This document shows, one piece after another, positions 47,730 through 57,207 of a stretch of 61,550 nt of DNA. The notes under the pieces are model-generated. The model was not told the origin of the DNA. It was given only the letters and a program-made list of their open reading frames with translations, and searched no databases. This DNA comes from a virus. Both the position numbers and the translations under genes were made by a program. Within the stretch, counting starts at the first letter, position 1, and each line of letters begins with the position of its first letter. The DNA is taken from positions 1 to 61,550 of the IMG/VR virus record IMGVR_UViG_3300027833_001904; one strand, given 5' to 3'.

Positions 47730-50031
47730 TATTGAAAAAATTATTATTACAGCAATAGATCTAGCAAAAAGATTTAAACACGAGTATGTTACAATTGAAC
47801 ACCTAACAGCCGTTATATTAGACGACGAAGAAGTTCGTAGCATGTGTTTTGATATACAAGCAGACTTCGAAGGTATACAAGTAGCACTTATACATTACCT
47901 TCAACATGACTGTGATGAAATTGCAGTGGCAAACGGAGAAGAACCAGATCCTAAAAAGACACAAATGCTTGAAAGAGTATTTAATAGAGCATTAACACAA
48001 GCATTGTTTCAAGGTAAAAAAGCTATTGATCAGTTAGATCTGGTATTAAGTATATTGGGTGAGGATAAAAGCACAAGTTGTTTCTTTGCAGAGAGTTTAG
48101 GATTATCAAAGTCAAAAGTATTAGCATGGATGCAGGAAAGTTTTGCAGAGAACTTTAAAACAGATTACGAACAACAGCAAGCACACGAAGAAGCATACTA
48201 TACGCAGACTAAAAAGAATCAAATGGGTCCACAAACACATGTAGAGGTGTTGCAACAGTTTTGCACTAACCTATGTGAACAACATGCAGATTTTGAAGAT
48301 GTAATTGGTCGCAGAGAAGAATTAAAAGACCTTGTGCAAACAATTGCACGTAAGAAAAAATCAAACGCTATTTTAGTAGGAGCCAGTGGTGTTGGTAAAA
48401 CTGCTATTGTGCAAGGGTTATCAAAACTTATTGTAGAAGGACATGTTCCTGATATTATCAAAGGCACCACAGTGTGGGAACTTGATATGACGAAGTTAAT
48501 TGCAGGCACAAAGTATAGAGGCGACTTTGAAGAACGCATGAAACTGCTAGGCGATGCATTAATGAAATTAGACGATATTATATTATTCATTGATGAGATA
48601 CACACAGTAATTGGTGCAGGTAGCACTAGTGGTAGCTTAGACGCAGGTAACATGCTCAAACCAGCATTAAGTTCAGGCAAGCTGAAAGTTATTGGTGCAA
48701 CAACAGATGAAGAATATCGTAAGATATTTGAAAAAGAAAGTGCGTTAGCACGTAGATTTACAAAGTTAAATGTAAAAGAACCAACAGTGCAAGAAGCTAA
48801 AGAAGTCTTACGTAATACACTAGACCATTACGAAGCATTTCATGAAGTAGATATTGATATTGCATCGGCAGATTTAGCAGTAGAATTATCAGCACAGTAT
48901 ATCTTTAACAAGAAACTTCCAGACAAAGCATTTGATATTATTGATAGAGCATGTGCATTTAATAGAATATTACCAGAAGAAGAACGTGTAACCACTATTG
49001 GCATAAATGAAATTAGAGCTGAGGTTTCTAGACTAACTGGCATACCAAAAGAACACTTAGGCACAGCTGCAGAAGAACAATCAATTAAAAAACATACAGA
49101 AGTAAAAGCATTTTTAGAGAACACAGTATTTGGACAACAAGAAGCCATTGATAAAGTATCAAATGCAATTACAGTAAGTTTAGCAGGCCTAAAAGATCCA
49201 AACAAACCAGTTGCAAGTTACTTGCTTACAGGACCAACAGGTGTAGGTAAAACAGAACTTGCTAGACGTCTATCACAAGCAATGGGCATGTCAATGGTGC
49301 GTTATGATATGGCTGAATATCAAGAACGTCATAGTGTAGCAAAACTAATAGGCTCACCTCCAGGCTATGTAGGACATGGTGATGGTAAAGCAGGTGATGG
49401 TTTGCTAATTACACAATTAGAAGATAATCCAAATTGTGTATTGTTACTAGACGAAGTAGAAAAAGGACACCCAGATATTATGAGTGTTATGCTAAGTTTA
49501 CTAGATGAAGGTATAATTACAAGTAGCTCAGGCAAAAAAGTCAGTGCAAAAAATGCCATCATTATAATGACCAGTAACTTAGGTGCAAAGGATGCCTCTA
49601 TTAAGAGCATCGGATTTAACGAAGAAACATACAACGATAGTGCGGTAACAGAAGCAATTAATAACTTCTTTGCACCAGAGTTTAGAAATAGACTTGATGG
49701 TGTTATAAGATTTAATTCACTACAACCTGAAAATATGCAACGTATTGTTATAAAGTTTTTAAGACAATTAGAAGGATATGTTGAGGGCAGACACATTAAA
49801 ATTCATTGGAATAAAAATCTTTTAGCTATGTTACAAGATAAAGGATACAGTGCTACAATGGGTGCTCGTCCACTTGCACGTCTCATTAACGAACGTGTTA
49901 AACTACCACTAGCAAATTATATGATGGAAAATTTAGAATCAAAAGAGCTTGATATATCGTATGATGAGGTTACAGATAAAGTTAACATTCTGCCATCTAA
50001 AGTGATAGCAGCCAATGAACAACCAGCATAA
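47722..50031 (+). CDS. clpA: ATP-dependent protease ATP-binding subunit ClpA
   Basis: 769 residues, close to E. coli ClpA (758). N-domain helices at 1-140 (AIDLAKRFKHEYVTIEHL), D1 Walker A GASGVGKT with FIDEIHTVIGAG, pore loop KYRGDFE; D2 Walker A GPTGVGKT, GSPPGYVGHGDG pore region, LLLDEVEKGH, and the ClpP loop IGF in KSIGFNEETYN. No ClpB-type middle coiled coil, so it is a protease partner, not a disaggregase. It takes N-degron substrates from ClpS. Confidence 0.96.
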   Translation: MTDIEKIIITAIDLAKRFKHEYVTIEHLTAVILDDEEVRSMCFDIQADFEGIQVALIHYLQHDCDEIAVANGEEPDPKKTQMLERVFNRALTQALFQGKKAIDQLDLVLSILGEDKSTSCFFAESLGLSKSKVLAWMQESFAENFKTDYEQQQAHEEAYYTQTKKNQMGPQTHVEVLQQFCTNLCEQHADFEDVIGRREELKDLVQTIARKKKSNAILVGASGVGKTAIVQGLSKLIVEGHVPDIIKGTTVWELDMTKLIAGTKYRGDFEERMKLLGDALMKLDDIILFIDEIHTVIGAGSTSGSLDAGNMLKPALSSGKLKVIGATTDEEYRKIFEKESALARRFTKLNVKEPTVQEAKEVLRNTLDHYEAFHEVDIDIASADLAVELSAQYIFNKKLPDKAFDIIDRACAFNRILPEEERVTTIGINEIRAEVSRLTGIPKEHLGTAAEEQSIKKHTEVKAFLENTVFGQQEAIDKVSNAITVSLAGLKDPNKPVASYLLTGPTGVGKTELARRLSQAMGMSMVRYDMAEYQERHSVAKLIGSPPGYVGHGDGKAGDGLLITQLEDNPNCVLLLDEVEKGHPDIMSVMLSLLDEGIITSSSGKKVSAKNAIIIMTSNLGAKDASIKSIGFNEETYNDSAVTEAINNFFAPEFRNRLDGVIRFNSLQPENMQRIVIKFLRQLEGYVEGRHIKIHWNKNLLAMLQDKGYSATMGARPLARLINERVKLPLANYMMENLESKELDISYDEVTDKVNILPSKVIAANEQPA

Positions 50032-50662
50032 GCAACACAAATATTGGTCACCAGTTAGGAAGTTATATTATAAAAAATATTATAATGTAATAAGAGCTTC
50101 CGCTACACCTACACATTCCGCAGTGTCTATACCACTTGAGTTTAAAGGTGAGTATAGAATAGTAGATAGGTATGATGGGATAAAAAAGATTGATGGTGCT
50201 ACTGCATTTACAAGTGTTGCAAGCATATATACCAATAACCAAGATCTAATTAATTATGTAATGAAAACATATGGAGTTATTGGAATAGAAACTCCATTCA
50301 ATCAAACACATTTAGATTATCTACTAGATTCCAATAGAGAAATTATATATAGAGACAAAGCATGGTATGATCAATATCATCATAAAGTGCGAGTATTCGA
50401 ATCATGGCGTAGCAGAGGCCTGCCAAACAGTGCTCAGCCTATAGAAGTTTTAACTATGTGGAAAGAGTTATTTCAACGTAAAGATTCACGTTGGTCGGGA
50501 CAAGATAGACAATTAAGAACTTCTTGGTCACATTCACGTTATTTTTCATATCCTACAGTATATACTAACAATGAAGCATCAATAATGCTACTTAAAATGA
50601 CATATAACTCATTATTAAACATACATGTTGAAACTGTAGTCACGCCAGATTTCTTAAAGTAG
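50015..50662 (+). CDS. Unknown protein, 215 aa
   Basis: Overlaps the clpA end by 17 bp. Basic, Tyr/Arg-rich start (YWSPVRKLYYKKYYNVI), then mixed alpha/beta with WKELFQRKDSRWSG. No motif recognised. A late box lies right after its stop, so it ends this operon. Confidence 0.55.
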   Translation: MNNQHKQHKYWSPVRKLYYKKYYNVIRASATPTHSAVSIPLEFKGEYRIVDRYDGIKKIDGATAFTSVASIYTNNQDLINYVMKTYGVIGIETPFNQTHLDYLLDSNREIIYRDKAWYDQYHHKVRVFESWRSRGLPNSAQPIEVLTMWKELFQRKDSRWSGQDRQLRTSWSHSRYFSYPTVYTNNEASIMLLKMTYNSLLNIHVETVVTPDFLK

Positions 50663-50669
50663 ATAAATA
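50662..50669 (+). promoter_or_regulatory. Late box GATAAATA before the structural block
   Basis: The box overlaps the previous stop; the next gene has a leader of about 40 nt with AGAGAG. Structural genes are the usual late class. Confidence 0.6.
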
Positions 50670-50712
50670 CAAGTATATATTTACATATACAAATACTGAA
50701 TAGAGAGATAAA

Positions 50713-51087
50713 ATGGCTAACACACAAATAGTATTAACAAATAAACCAGAGCTTACTTATACAAGTGATAAGGTAAAGGGTGATGGCTACTATGGATATG
50801 CAGACGGACTGCATACTATGAGCTTTCATTTTAAGAATTTCGTAGGAAGAATTTGGGTTCATGCAACACTTGTTGATGATCCAGCAGAAACAGATTGGTT
50901 TCCAATTAGTTTAGATACAAATACAGATTACTACCAATACACCACACAAACAAGTGGAACAGTAGGAACAACATTCCAAGGAAATTTTGTTTGGCTTAGA
51001 GTTAAAATAGACAGAGATTACATAGGCGATGCAACGTATGTTTCATCAACACATGGATTGTTTGATAAAGCCGTATTGTTAATTTAG
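50713..51087 (+). CDS. Probable virion protein, beta-sandwich
   Basis: 124 residues of alternating strands with YGYADGLHTMSFHFKNFVGRIWVHATL and TTFQGNFVWLRVKI, a jelly-roll-like pattern seen in fibre-associated phage proteins. It is the first gene of the late structural block. No Cys. Assignment rests on fold impression and place. Confidence 0.6.
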   Translation: MANTQIVLTNKPELTYTSDKVKGDGYYGYADGLHTMSFHFKNFVGRIWVHATLVDDPAETDWFPISLDTNTDYYQYTTQTSGTVGTTFQGNFVWLRVKIDRDYIGDATYVSSTHGLFDKAVLLI

Positions 51088-51095
51088 TATAAATA
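51088..51095 (+). promoter_or_regulatory. Late box TATAAATA
   Basis: Exact T4 late box at the end of the previous gene; leader with AAGGAG to the GTG at 51119. Confidence 0.65.
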
Positions 51096-51118
51096 TATAA
51101 AAGCAAGGAGAATATACA

Positions 51119-51925
51119 GTGCCAATAAAAGCGTTTAGTGGAAGTATTAGTTCATTACCATTACCAGAGGTTGTCCTAAGTGATGATATTCTGGATGGTG
51201 AAATTCTAGTTTATAACAAATCTTTAAAAGTATTTGAAAATAATTTAGCAGCTGATAAGGCCACAGGTAAATTATTTGTTACCGGTGCAGTAAGCACAGG
51301 TGGAAATAGTGTTGTATCTTCTGTTGCTAACAAAGATATAAAATTAAAAGGATTAACAGCAGGTAACATGGTTACTATTACTGATAGCGTAGATGGTAAC
51401 AGTCTAGTCATTGGTATTAACTCAGCTATAGCAAATGCAACAGCAGGCTTTACAGGTGAATTAAAAACAAGTGATGTAATAGTTGTTCCAGATGCAGTAA
51501 CAGTTGAGTATAAGTTTTACAAAGTTAACAACGGACAAGAACTGGAATTAAACGGAAACTTTACAATTGTATACAGAAATGGACGTAGATTAAGTCCAGA
51601 CGAATATTCATTTACTGTAAACAACACTGCAATCTTTTATGAGATATTAGAAGGCGACGAATTACATATAGATACAATAACTGGTGAAACAGATAATAAA
51701 CTAATTCACAGTAAACGAGTTACAGCAACAACAGTATTAGCATATGAATTCCAAGACCAAGTAAACAATTTAATAACAATAAACAATCACTTTTTAGAAG
51801 TTTTTGTAAATAGAATAAAAGTTCATCAACGTGACTATGCTGTTCAAGAGAACAAAGTAGTATTTGCTGCAGGCTCTATTGTTGAGCAAGATGAGTTAGA
51901 GATAATTACACTAGGAGACATTTAA
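51119..51925 (+). CDS. Tail-fibre-associated structural protein
   Basis: 268 residues with a GTG start set by AAGGAG. The N-terminal part has strands with Thr/Ser/Asn, the C-terminal half holds two similar repeats (FTIVYRNGRRLSPDEYSF and LEVFVNRIKVHQRDYAV, each followed by a strand and a DEL/EL turn). This twofold repeat (F-V-N-G-x-x-x-x-x-x-D-Y) is frequent in fibre-attachment domains of marine phages. Confidence 0.68.
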   Translation: MPIKAFSGSISSLPLPEVVLSDDILDGEILVYNKSLKVFENNLAADKATGKLFVTGAVSTGGNSVVSSVANKDIKLKGLTAGNMVTITDSVDGNSLVIGINSAIANATAGFTGELKTSDVIVVPDAVTVEYKFYKVNNGQELELNGNFTIVYRNGRRLSPDEYSFTVNNTAIFYEILEGDELHIDTITGETDNKLIHSKRVTATTVLAYEFQDQVNNLITINNHFLEVFVNRIKVHQRDYAVQENKVVFAAGSIVEQDELEIITLGDI

Positions 51926-52704
51926 TGCCAAATACAAGAACGACACATATTAAATCAGGCGCAACTGCAGATTTTAAATTAGAATATGATACAATATATG
52001 TTTATGATGAAATAAACAACCAGCTTACAACAGTTGCTACATTAGGCGATGTGCAAGCAAATCAATATGTATTTTTTGGAACAAAAAGTGATCGAAGAAT
52101 TGACGCAGCTGAAAAGAATTTAAGTCTCCTAATTCATAAGCTAGAGCAACTTACAACTGATGACATTCCACAAGGTTCAACTAATACTTACTTGTTAAAC
52201 AATGGTGTATCAAGTCAAGCAGTAGCAGTTGATGCCGTTAACTTAGATGCAAGTGGATCAAAAATATTCAAACAGTTTGCAAGCAACAGATTAGAATTTA
52301 AAACAGTAAAAGCAGCATCAGGTGTTACACTAACTGAAGATGCTACAAGCGTTACAGTTGGATTAGACGCAAATGCAAATGCAAACAGTTCAAGTTGGAC
52401 AGCAAAGATTAACTTTGATGGTGGAGGCGACCCAACTACAGTTGAAGACTTACCGGCAGGTGTTACAGCAAACGTAAGTGGAAGTGCAATTACATTTACA
52501 CATGGTTATGCAAGAAGTGTTAAGAGTGTTGTATACATGGGTTATGATGCAAATACAGACGAATATCGTATGAGATTCCCTACATCAACATATATTGTTA
52601 AAACAACTCCAGCTACACTAACAACAGAGTTTACTATTAATGTAAACACAGCGGCAACCGGTGCAGATGCTAATGGACATGCGTTGATGAATGTGGTGAT
52701 GTAA
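51925..52704 (+). CDS. Structural protein, fibre-type
   Basis: 259 residues, Ala/Thr/Asn-rich. A KSGATADFKLEYDTIYVYDEI start, a short coiled helix near 60-80 (KNLSLLIHKLEQLT) and beta-rich Ser/Thr end. It shares one base with the gene before and is one base before the large fibre gene, so the three are likely one fibre assembly. Confidence 0.62.
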   Translation: MPNTRTTHIKSGATADFKLEYDTIYVYDEINNQLTTVATLGDVQANQYVFFGTKSDRRIDAAEKNLSLLIHKLEQLTTDDIPQGSTNTYLLNNGVSSQAVAVDAVNLDASGSKIFKQFASNRLEFKTVKAASGVTLTEDATSVTVGLDANANANSSSWTAKINFDGGGDPTTVEDLPAGVTANVSGSAITFTHGYARSVKSVVYMGYDANTDEYRMRFPTSTYIVKTTPATLTTEFTINVNTAATGADANGHALMNVVM

Positions 52705-52705
52705 C

Positions 52706-55348
52706 ATGGCAATTGTTATCGATGCGCCTAAATTACTGCCCATAAGGATAACAGCTTTAACGCCGAAAGACGTTAAAAACGATTACGTTTATACCTATAA
52801 TGCAGAGATTGATGTAACAGCACAGTTACACAGCGGAACCACAGGTTTCGTTGCAAAACAATATGACGGTAGAGATGTAAAAGTAGGCGACTATATTGCT
52901 ACTACTTCTCAAGGCAGAATACTAAAAATCTCATCTATTACTAATACAGGACCAACACGGGTTGTATGTGTGTTAATGGATGAAGACCAAATGAACGCCA
53001 GTGTAGATCCTACACAGTTTGGCGAAAGTTCAATTGATAAAGATGACGGTATATTATTTGCTATCAAAGAAGGCAAACCATTTATATTTCCATTGCCAGG
53101 TGTATTACCAGGCGGACTAACAAAAGATTTTGCAACACAAATATTCTCACGTTTTAACTACGTATCAAAAGCAAGAAATATTAATGTTGAACAACAGATA
53201 CACACATTTGAACTTGGTGAAACAGTATTACTAACAGACAGCGGATGGATTGCAGCTACAACTAACCCAACTGGTGTTGTTGTAAAAGCAGATGACGATA
53301 GCTTTGGTGTAAGATTATTTGGTGACAAAACAGCAGTATCACTTCCAGGTGATGTAGGTGATGTTTACTATTGGGATGACATTGATAGAATGTTAACCAA
53401 AACACCAAGCAGTGCAAACGCAGTAAAATTATTTCAAAAAATAGATTCAGATGAAGCACTACTATTAGGTGATGTCAGAGGCACCGGAGGCGGTGGTGGT
53501 GGAGGCGGTGCGTTCAGCGGCGCATTTAACGACCTTACAAATGTGCCTAGCACACTTGCAGGATATGGAATTACAGACGCAGTATTAACACCAGCAAATT
53601 ATACAGATTTAACAAACAAACCAAGCATACCAACTGACGTTAGTGACTTAACAGACACAACTAACTTATTAAGCAGTGGCGGAGCGTTTGATGGTGATTA
53701 CAATAACCTAACAAACAAGCCAGTATTGTTCAGTGGAAACTGGAGTGATATCACAGGCACACCAGCTCTATTCAGCGGTAATTACAACGATCTTTATAAT
53801 AAGCCAACTATACCAGCTGACCTTGGCGATCTCACAAATAACGCAGGATATTTAAAGACCATAACAAGTTCTCACATTGTTACAGCATTGGGTTACACAC
53901 CACAGAATGCCGCAACAGCATTTGGTGGAAGTTATACAGACTTAACAAACAAACCAACAGACATAAGCGACTTTACTGATAACAATGGATTGCTAGGCGG
54001 TGGCGGCGGTGCAACTACACTAGGTGCTTTAACAGATGTAGATACAAGTGGCGCAACAGCAGGTCAAGTATTAAAGTTCGATGGCACAGAATGGGTAGCA
54101 GCTGCAGATGCAACCACAGGCGGTGGTGGAACTGATGCAGACACATTAGATGGATTTGATAGTTCTTATTATTTAGACTATGCTAACTTAACAAACAAAC
54201 CAACATTATTTGATGGACAATATTCAAGTCTAACAGGCTTACCAACTATTCCAAGTGCATACACAAATGCAGATGTTGATGCACACTTAAACCAAACTAA
54301 CCCAACAAGTGGATATGTTCTTTCATGGAATGGATCAGATTACACGTGGGTTGCAAACGCCGGTGGTGGAGGTGGCGGTGCTACAGCATTAAGTGGGCTA
54401 ACTGACGTAGTAAGCACAGCACCTACAAACGGTCAAGTTCTTAAATGGGATAACGCAAACAACACATGGGCACCAGCAGATGATGCCACAGCAGGTATTG
54501 GTGGTAGTAGTTATGCAACAGAATCATATGTAGATCAAAAATTAGTAGAACGTGGTAATCACTTTAGCGGTGACTACAACGACTTAACTAATTCACCTAC
54601 GTTGTTCAGTGGAAACTTTACAGACCTAAATGGTAAACCAACTACAATAGCTGGATATGGAATTACAGACGTTCCACAAAGTTTAATAGACCTTGCTATT
54701 GCAGATGGTAATGCCGGACAAGTATTAACAACAGATGGAGCAGGCAACTTTACATTTACAAGTGCAGGCGCATTTAATGGCGATTATAATTCGCTTATAA
54801 ACAGACCATCGTTATTCTCAGGCAACTATTTAGACTTATCAAATAAACCATATATTCCAAGTATAGCAGGACTGGCCTCTACTAACTATGTAGACCAAAA
54901 AGCAGATTATGGTGGCGATAAAAACTTCTTAAACAACGTAGAGTTTAGAGATAAAATTAAACAAAAAGCCAGCACAGCAGATACTACAGGCGAACGTGAA
55001 AGTCTTGTAATGGCAATACAAACAGCAGATGATGTTGAAACAGAAGTGCTATTTTCAGACAACACTAAGATAGAAATAGCAGACGGAACTACAGCAATGG
55101 TAGAAATGCACATTGTTGGTTCAAGTTCTATTGGACAATATGGTGTAAAACTACAAGCAATTGTGCATAGAGCAGGAACAAACGTGTTTATTATTGGAAG
55201 TCCAGCTAGGGAAACATTAGCAGAATACAGCACATGGACAGCTGATTTAGACGTAAATACCACTAGTTTAAAGGTAACAGTTACAGGATCAGCGGCTACA
55301 ACCGTAGATTGGACAGTGTTTACCAACATTTTTTCAGTAATTAGATAA
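52706..55348 (+). CDS. Long tail fibre protein with DLTNKP repeats
   Basis: 880 residues. The N-terminal 260 residues are an attachment part. From about 265 to 720 it is built of at least a dozen short repeats of the type (F/Y)-x-G-x-(Y/F)-x-D-L-T-N-K-P, with glycine-rich linkers (GGGGGG) and GYGIT strands, the trimeric fibre repeat of tailed phages. The last 150 residues are a different, beta-rich tip (ETEVLFSDNTKIEIAD, then WTADLDVNTTSLKV) that may bind the receptor. Confidence 0.88.
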   Translation: MAIVIDAPKLLPIRITALTPKDVKNDYVYTYNAEIDVTAQLHSGTTGFVAKQYDGRDVKVGDYIATTSQGRILKISSITNTGPTRVVCVLMDEDQMNASVDPTQFGESSIDKDDGILFAIKEGKPFIFPLPGVLPGGLTKDFATQIFSRFNYVSKARNINVEQQIHTFELGETVLLTDSGWIAATTNPTGVVVKADDDSFGVRLFGDKTAVSLPGDVGDVYYWDDIDRMLTKTPSSANAVKLFQKIDSDEALLLGDVRGTGGGGGGGGAFSGAFNDLTNVPSTLAGYGITDAVLTPANYTDLTNKPSIPTDVSDLTDTTNLLSSGGAFDGDYNNLTNKPVLFSGNWSDITGTPALFSGNYNDLYNKPTIPADLGDLTNNAGYLKTITSSHIVTALGYTPQNAATAFGGSYTDLTNKPTDISDFTDNNGLLGGGGGATTLGALTDVDTSGATAGQVLKFDGTEWVAAADATTGGGGTDADTLDGFDSSYYLDYANLTNKPTLFDGQYSSLTGLPTIPSAYTNADVDAHLNQTNPTSGYVLSWNGSDYTWVANAGGGGGGATALSGLTDVVSTAPTNGQVLKWDNANNTWAPADDATAGIGGSSYATESYVDQKLVERGNHFSGDYNDLTNSPTLFSGNFTDLNGKPTTIAGYGITDVPQSLIDLAIADGNAGQVLTTDGAGNFTFTSAGAFNGDYNSLINRPSLFSGNYLDLSNKPYIPSIAGLASTNYVDQKADYGGDKNFLNNVEFRDKIKQKASTADTTGERESLVMAIQTADDVETEVLFSDNTKIEIADGTTAMVEMHIVGSSSIGQYGVKLQAIVHRAGTNVFIIGSPARETLAEYSTWTADLDVNTTSLKVTVTGSAATTVDWTVFTNIFSVIR
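53490..54870 (+). repeat. DLTNKP-type coding repeats and poly-Gly tracts
   Basis: Copies of the DLTNKP-type repeat (for example NYTDLTNKPS, DYNNLTNKPV, NYNDLYNKPT, SYTDLTNKPT, NYLDLSNKPY) with runs of GGC/GGT/GGA at about 53487, 53998, 54120 and 54364. Such tracts can expand or recombine and change fibre length. Confidence 0.82.
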
Positions 55349-55351
55349 ATA
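55344..55351 (+). promoter_or_regulatory. Late box GATAAATA
   Basis: The box overlaps the fibre stop; the leader carries AGGAGAA before the gene at 55403. Confidence 0.55.
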
Positions 55352-55402
55352 CAATTAGCACATTAGAGTGCAGAAAATAAAACATTTTTAGGAGAAATTA
55401 AA

Positions 55403-55705
55403 ATGGCAACAAGAAACCCAGCAAACGTAATCGAGTTCGGCAAATGGAACTACGGCGCAACAATGACAGACTTTACAGTAGTAGCAGACGCTGATATTTC
55501 AGCAGAAGTTAACCCTGGTGAAGAAATGGAAAAAGTAATGGAGACTATGTCTCAACACGGAACTTGGATGGGCTTATCAGCACATTCAGTTGGTGGAACA
55601 ACTTTTACTGTAACTATGGAAGGTTCTTCATGGGCAGACGCAGCAGCAGTTCAAGTAGCTCTTAGAGCACTTGGCGGAAACTTTGCAACAGCAACAGTAT
55701 CGTAA
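55403..55705 (+). CDS. Small virion-type protein, 100 aa
   Basis: A codon-optimised, soluble beta-rich protein (VIEFGKWNYGATMTDFTVVADADIS, then GGTTFTVTMEGSSWADAAAVQVALRALG). It has its own late promoter, a strong ribosome site and a terminator, the mark of a highly expressed product. Possibly a head or fibre decoration protein. Unnamed. Confidence 0.65.
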   Translation: MATRNPANVIEFGKWNYGATMTDFTVVADADISAEVNPGEEMEKVMETMSQHGTWMGLSAHSVGGTTFTVTMEGSSWADAAAVQVALRALGGNFATATVS

Positions 55706-55736
55706 TTACTAGCTAACTAGTTATTATAAAGGAAAG

Positions 55737-55760
55737 CCCAATCTTAGTATTGGGTTTTTT
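55737..55760 (+). terminator. Rho-independent terminator
   Basis: CCCAAT-CTTAGT-ATTGGG followed by six T, ending the structural block. Confidence 0.88.
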
Positions 55761-55780
55761 CTTGACTAAATTATATACGT

Positions 55781-55788
55781 CATAAATA
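55781..55788 (+). promoter_or_regulatory. Late box CATAAATA
   Basis: 18 bp before AGGAG of the membrane protein gene at 55814. Confidence 0.55.
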
Positions 55789-55813
55789 CATATATAAGAA
55801 TCAGGAGTTAAAC

Positions 55814-56077
55814 ATGGCAGCAAGAAGAAAAACTACAGACCTAAATGAAGATGGTGTAGTAAGTTTATTTGAATCATTCCCATATTGGTTTGACAGATTA
55901 CGTTTATTTCCACGTGCATTTATTTCAGTATATATTTATTTGCTTTATGATGTATGTCAGTGGTTCATGTCATTGCCAGATCCTAACACACAACAAGCAG
56001 GTTTAGTATCTGTTATAGTTGGTGCAGGTGCAGCTTGGTTTGGCCTTTACGTAAGTAGCGGTAAATCAGATAGATAA
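55814..56077 (+). CDS. Small membrane protein with EF-hand-like loop
   Basis: 87 residues. DLNEDGVVSLFE (about 9-20) has the D-x-N-x-D-G-x-x-x of a calcium loop. Hydrophobic segments follow (AFISVYIYLLYDVCQWF and AGLVSVIVGAGAAWFGLYV). Close to fibre genes and other small membrane proteins; it could be a holin or a virion membrane factor. Confidence 0.65.
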   Translation: MAARRKTTDLNEDGVVSLFESFPYWFDRLRLFPRAFISVYIYLLYDVCQWFMSLPDPNTQQAGLVSVIVGAGAAWFGLYVSSGKSDR

Positions 56078-56092
56078 CATTGGAGAATCATT

Positions 56093-56404
56093 ATGAAAAC
56101 AGTAGCCGAAGAAATTAGAGAGTTTGCAGATAGATTGGCACAGATCAATCCCGAAGTTCAGGAAGCTGAGCATGATAGAGAATATTATAGAGATCTAGAC
56201 AAAGGTCAACTTAATCATACTAAATCAATGTTAATGAAAACTGCAGGTCAGTTAGAAGTAGCAATTAATCAAAGATCAAAATTTAGTAGAGAATTAATGA
56301 CTAATGGCAACAGAGCCGGTACAGGAGATCTGTATAACATGTTAGACAAACTCAACAAATTAATTGAAGAGTGGGACGAACAAACAGAATTATATGGAAT
56401 GTAA
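56093..56404 (+). CDS. Helical acidic protein, 103 aa
   Basis: All-helical (AEEIREFADRLAQI, then LDKLNKLIEEWDEQTEL), possibly a coiled-coil dimer. No motif. Two bases separate it from the next membrane protein; the three form one operon. Confidence 0.6.
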   Translation: MKTVAEEIREFADRLAQINPEVQEAEHDREYYRDLDKGQLNHTKSMLMKTAGQLEVAINQRSKFSRELMTNGNRAGTGDLYNMLDKLNKLIEEWDEQTELYGM

Positions 56405-56406
56405 AA

Positions 56407-56604
56407 ATGATTAAGAATTTAAAAGATTTAATAATTGTAGCATTAGTAATTGGTGTATTATCATTACTAGGATTAATAATTGTAGGTGACTACTATGTTG
56501 CATTACAAGAAAATAGACCAGTAGACGAAAGCGTTATTACACTAATGAAAATGGCACTTACAGGATTAATAGGCATTATTGCAGGCTACATAGGAAGTAA
56601 ATAA
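56407..56604 (+). CDS. Small two-helix membrane protein, holin-like
   Basis: 65 residues. LIIVALVIGVLSLLGLIIVGDYYVAL and LMKMALTGLIGIIAGYIGSK, with a polar loop between. The start at 56407 avoids the previous gene. Two-helix class II holin form, or a virion-associated channel. One base from the next gene. Confidence 0.6.
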   Translation: MIKNLKDLIIVALVIGVLSLLGLIIVGDYYVALQENRPVDESVITLMKMALTGLIGIIAGYIGSK

Positions 56605-56605
56605 T

Positions 56606-57148
56606 ATGTTCCAACATCACATTATATTAGCAACACCAGAAGTAATGGAATCAGAACTTGTTCACAAGTGGTATGATTTTGTAAAAACTTATGGTCCAGA
56701 AGGAATTGTATCTCCGTATACAACTGTTGATGGCGATGTTGCAATAGAATATGGAACACGTGAAAGCGACATGCCACACTGTTATATTATTCCTCTACAT
56801 AGAGATTTAACTACAGACGAAACACAATTTATTGTAGCAACATGGGAACATATATACCCAGAAGATTTTGATATTGAAATTTCAAATCAATATGATATTT
56901 CACGTAGTTATGAATATGACATCAATGAAGAATTTGAAACTCGTGCAAGACACGATATGAAAAAATGGCATCATAATCGTTGGGTTACAGAAATGTCACA
57001 TACTGGCTGGAGTTGGGGAACTTCATTTAGTGAATCAAAGAAAACACACCCAGCATTGCGTGATTGGGATAGCCTTCCAGAATCACATAGACGCAGTCCA
57101 GATTTCAATCAAAAAGAAATTACTGAATGGCTACGCAACCTAATTTAG
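56606..57148 (+). CDS. Unknown protein, 180 aa
   Basis: His- and Trp-rich, acidic in the middle (WEHIYPEDFDIEIS, RARHDMKKWHHNRWVTEMSHTGWSWG). No signal peptide. His clusters might bind metal. Not recognised. Confidence 0.6.
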   Translation: MFQHHIILATPEVMESELVHKWYDFVKTYGPEGIVSPYTTVDGDVAIEYGTRESDMPHCYIIPLHRDLTTDETQFIVATWEHIYPEDFDIEISNQYDISRSYEYDINEEFETRARHDMKKWHHNRWVTEMSHTGWSWGTSFSESKKTHPALRDWDSLPESHRRSPDFNQKEITEWLRNLI

Positions 57149-57149
57149 G

Positions 57150-57178
57150 TTGACATCACACACTTACCGTTATATAAT
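57150..57178 (+). promoter_or_regulatory. Sigma70-like promoter of the aminopeptidase gene
   Basis: GGTTGACA-17-TATAAT, consensus boxes, 30 bp before the ATG. Confidence 0.85.
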
Positions 57179-57207
57179 AAACACTATTAACCTATAGGAG
57201 ACTCTGA

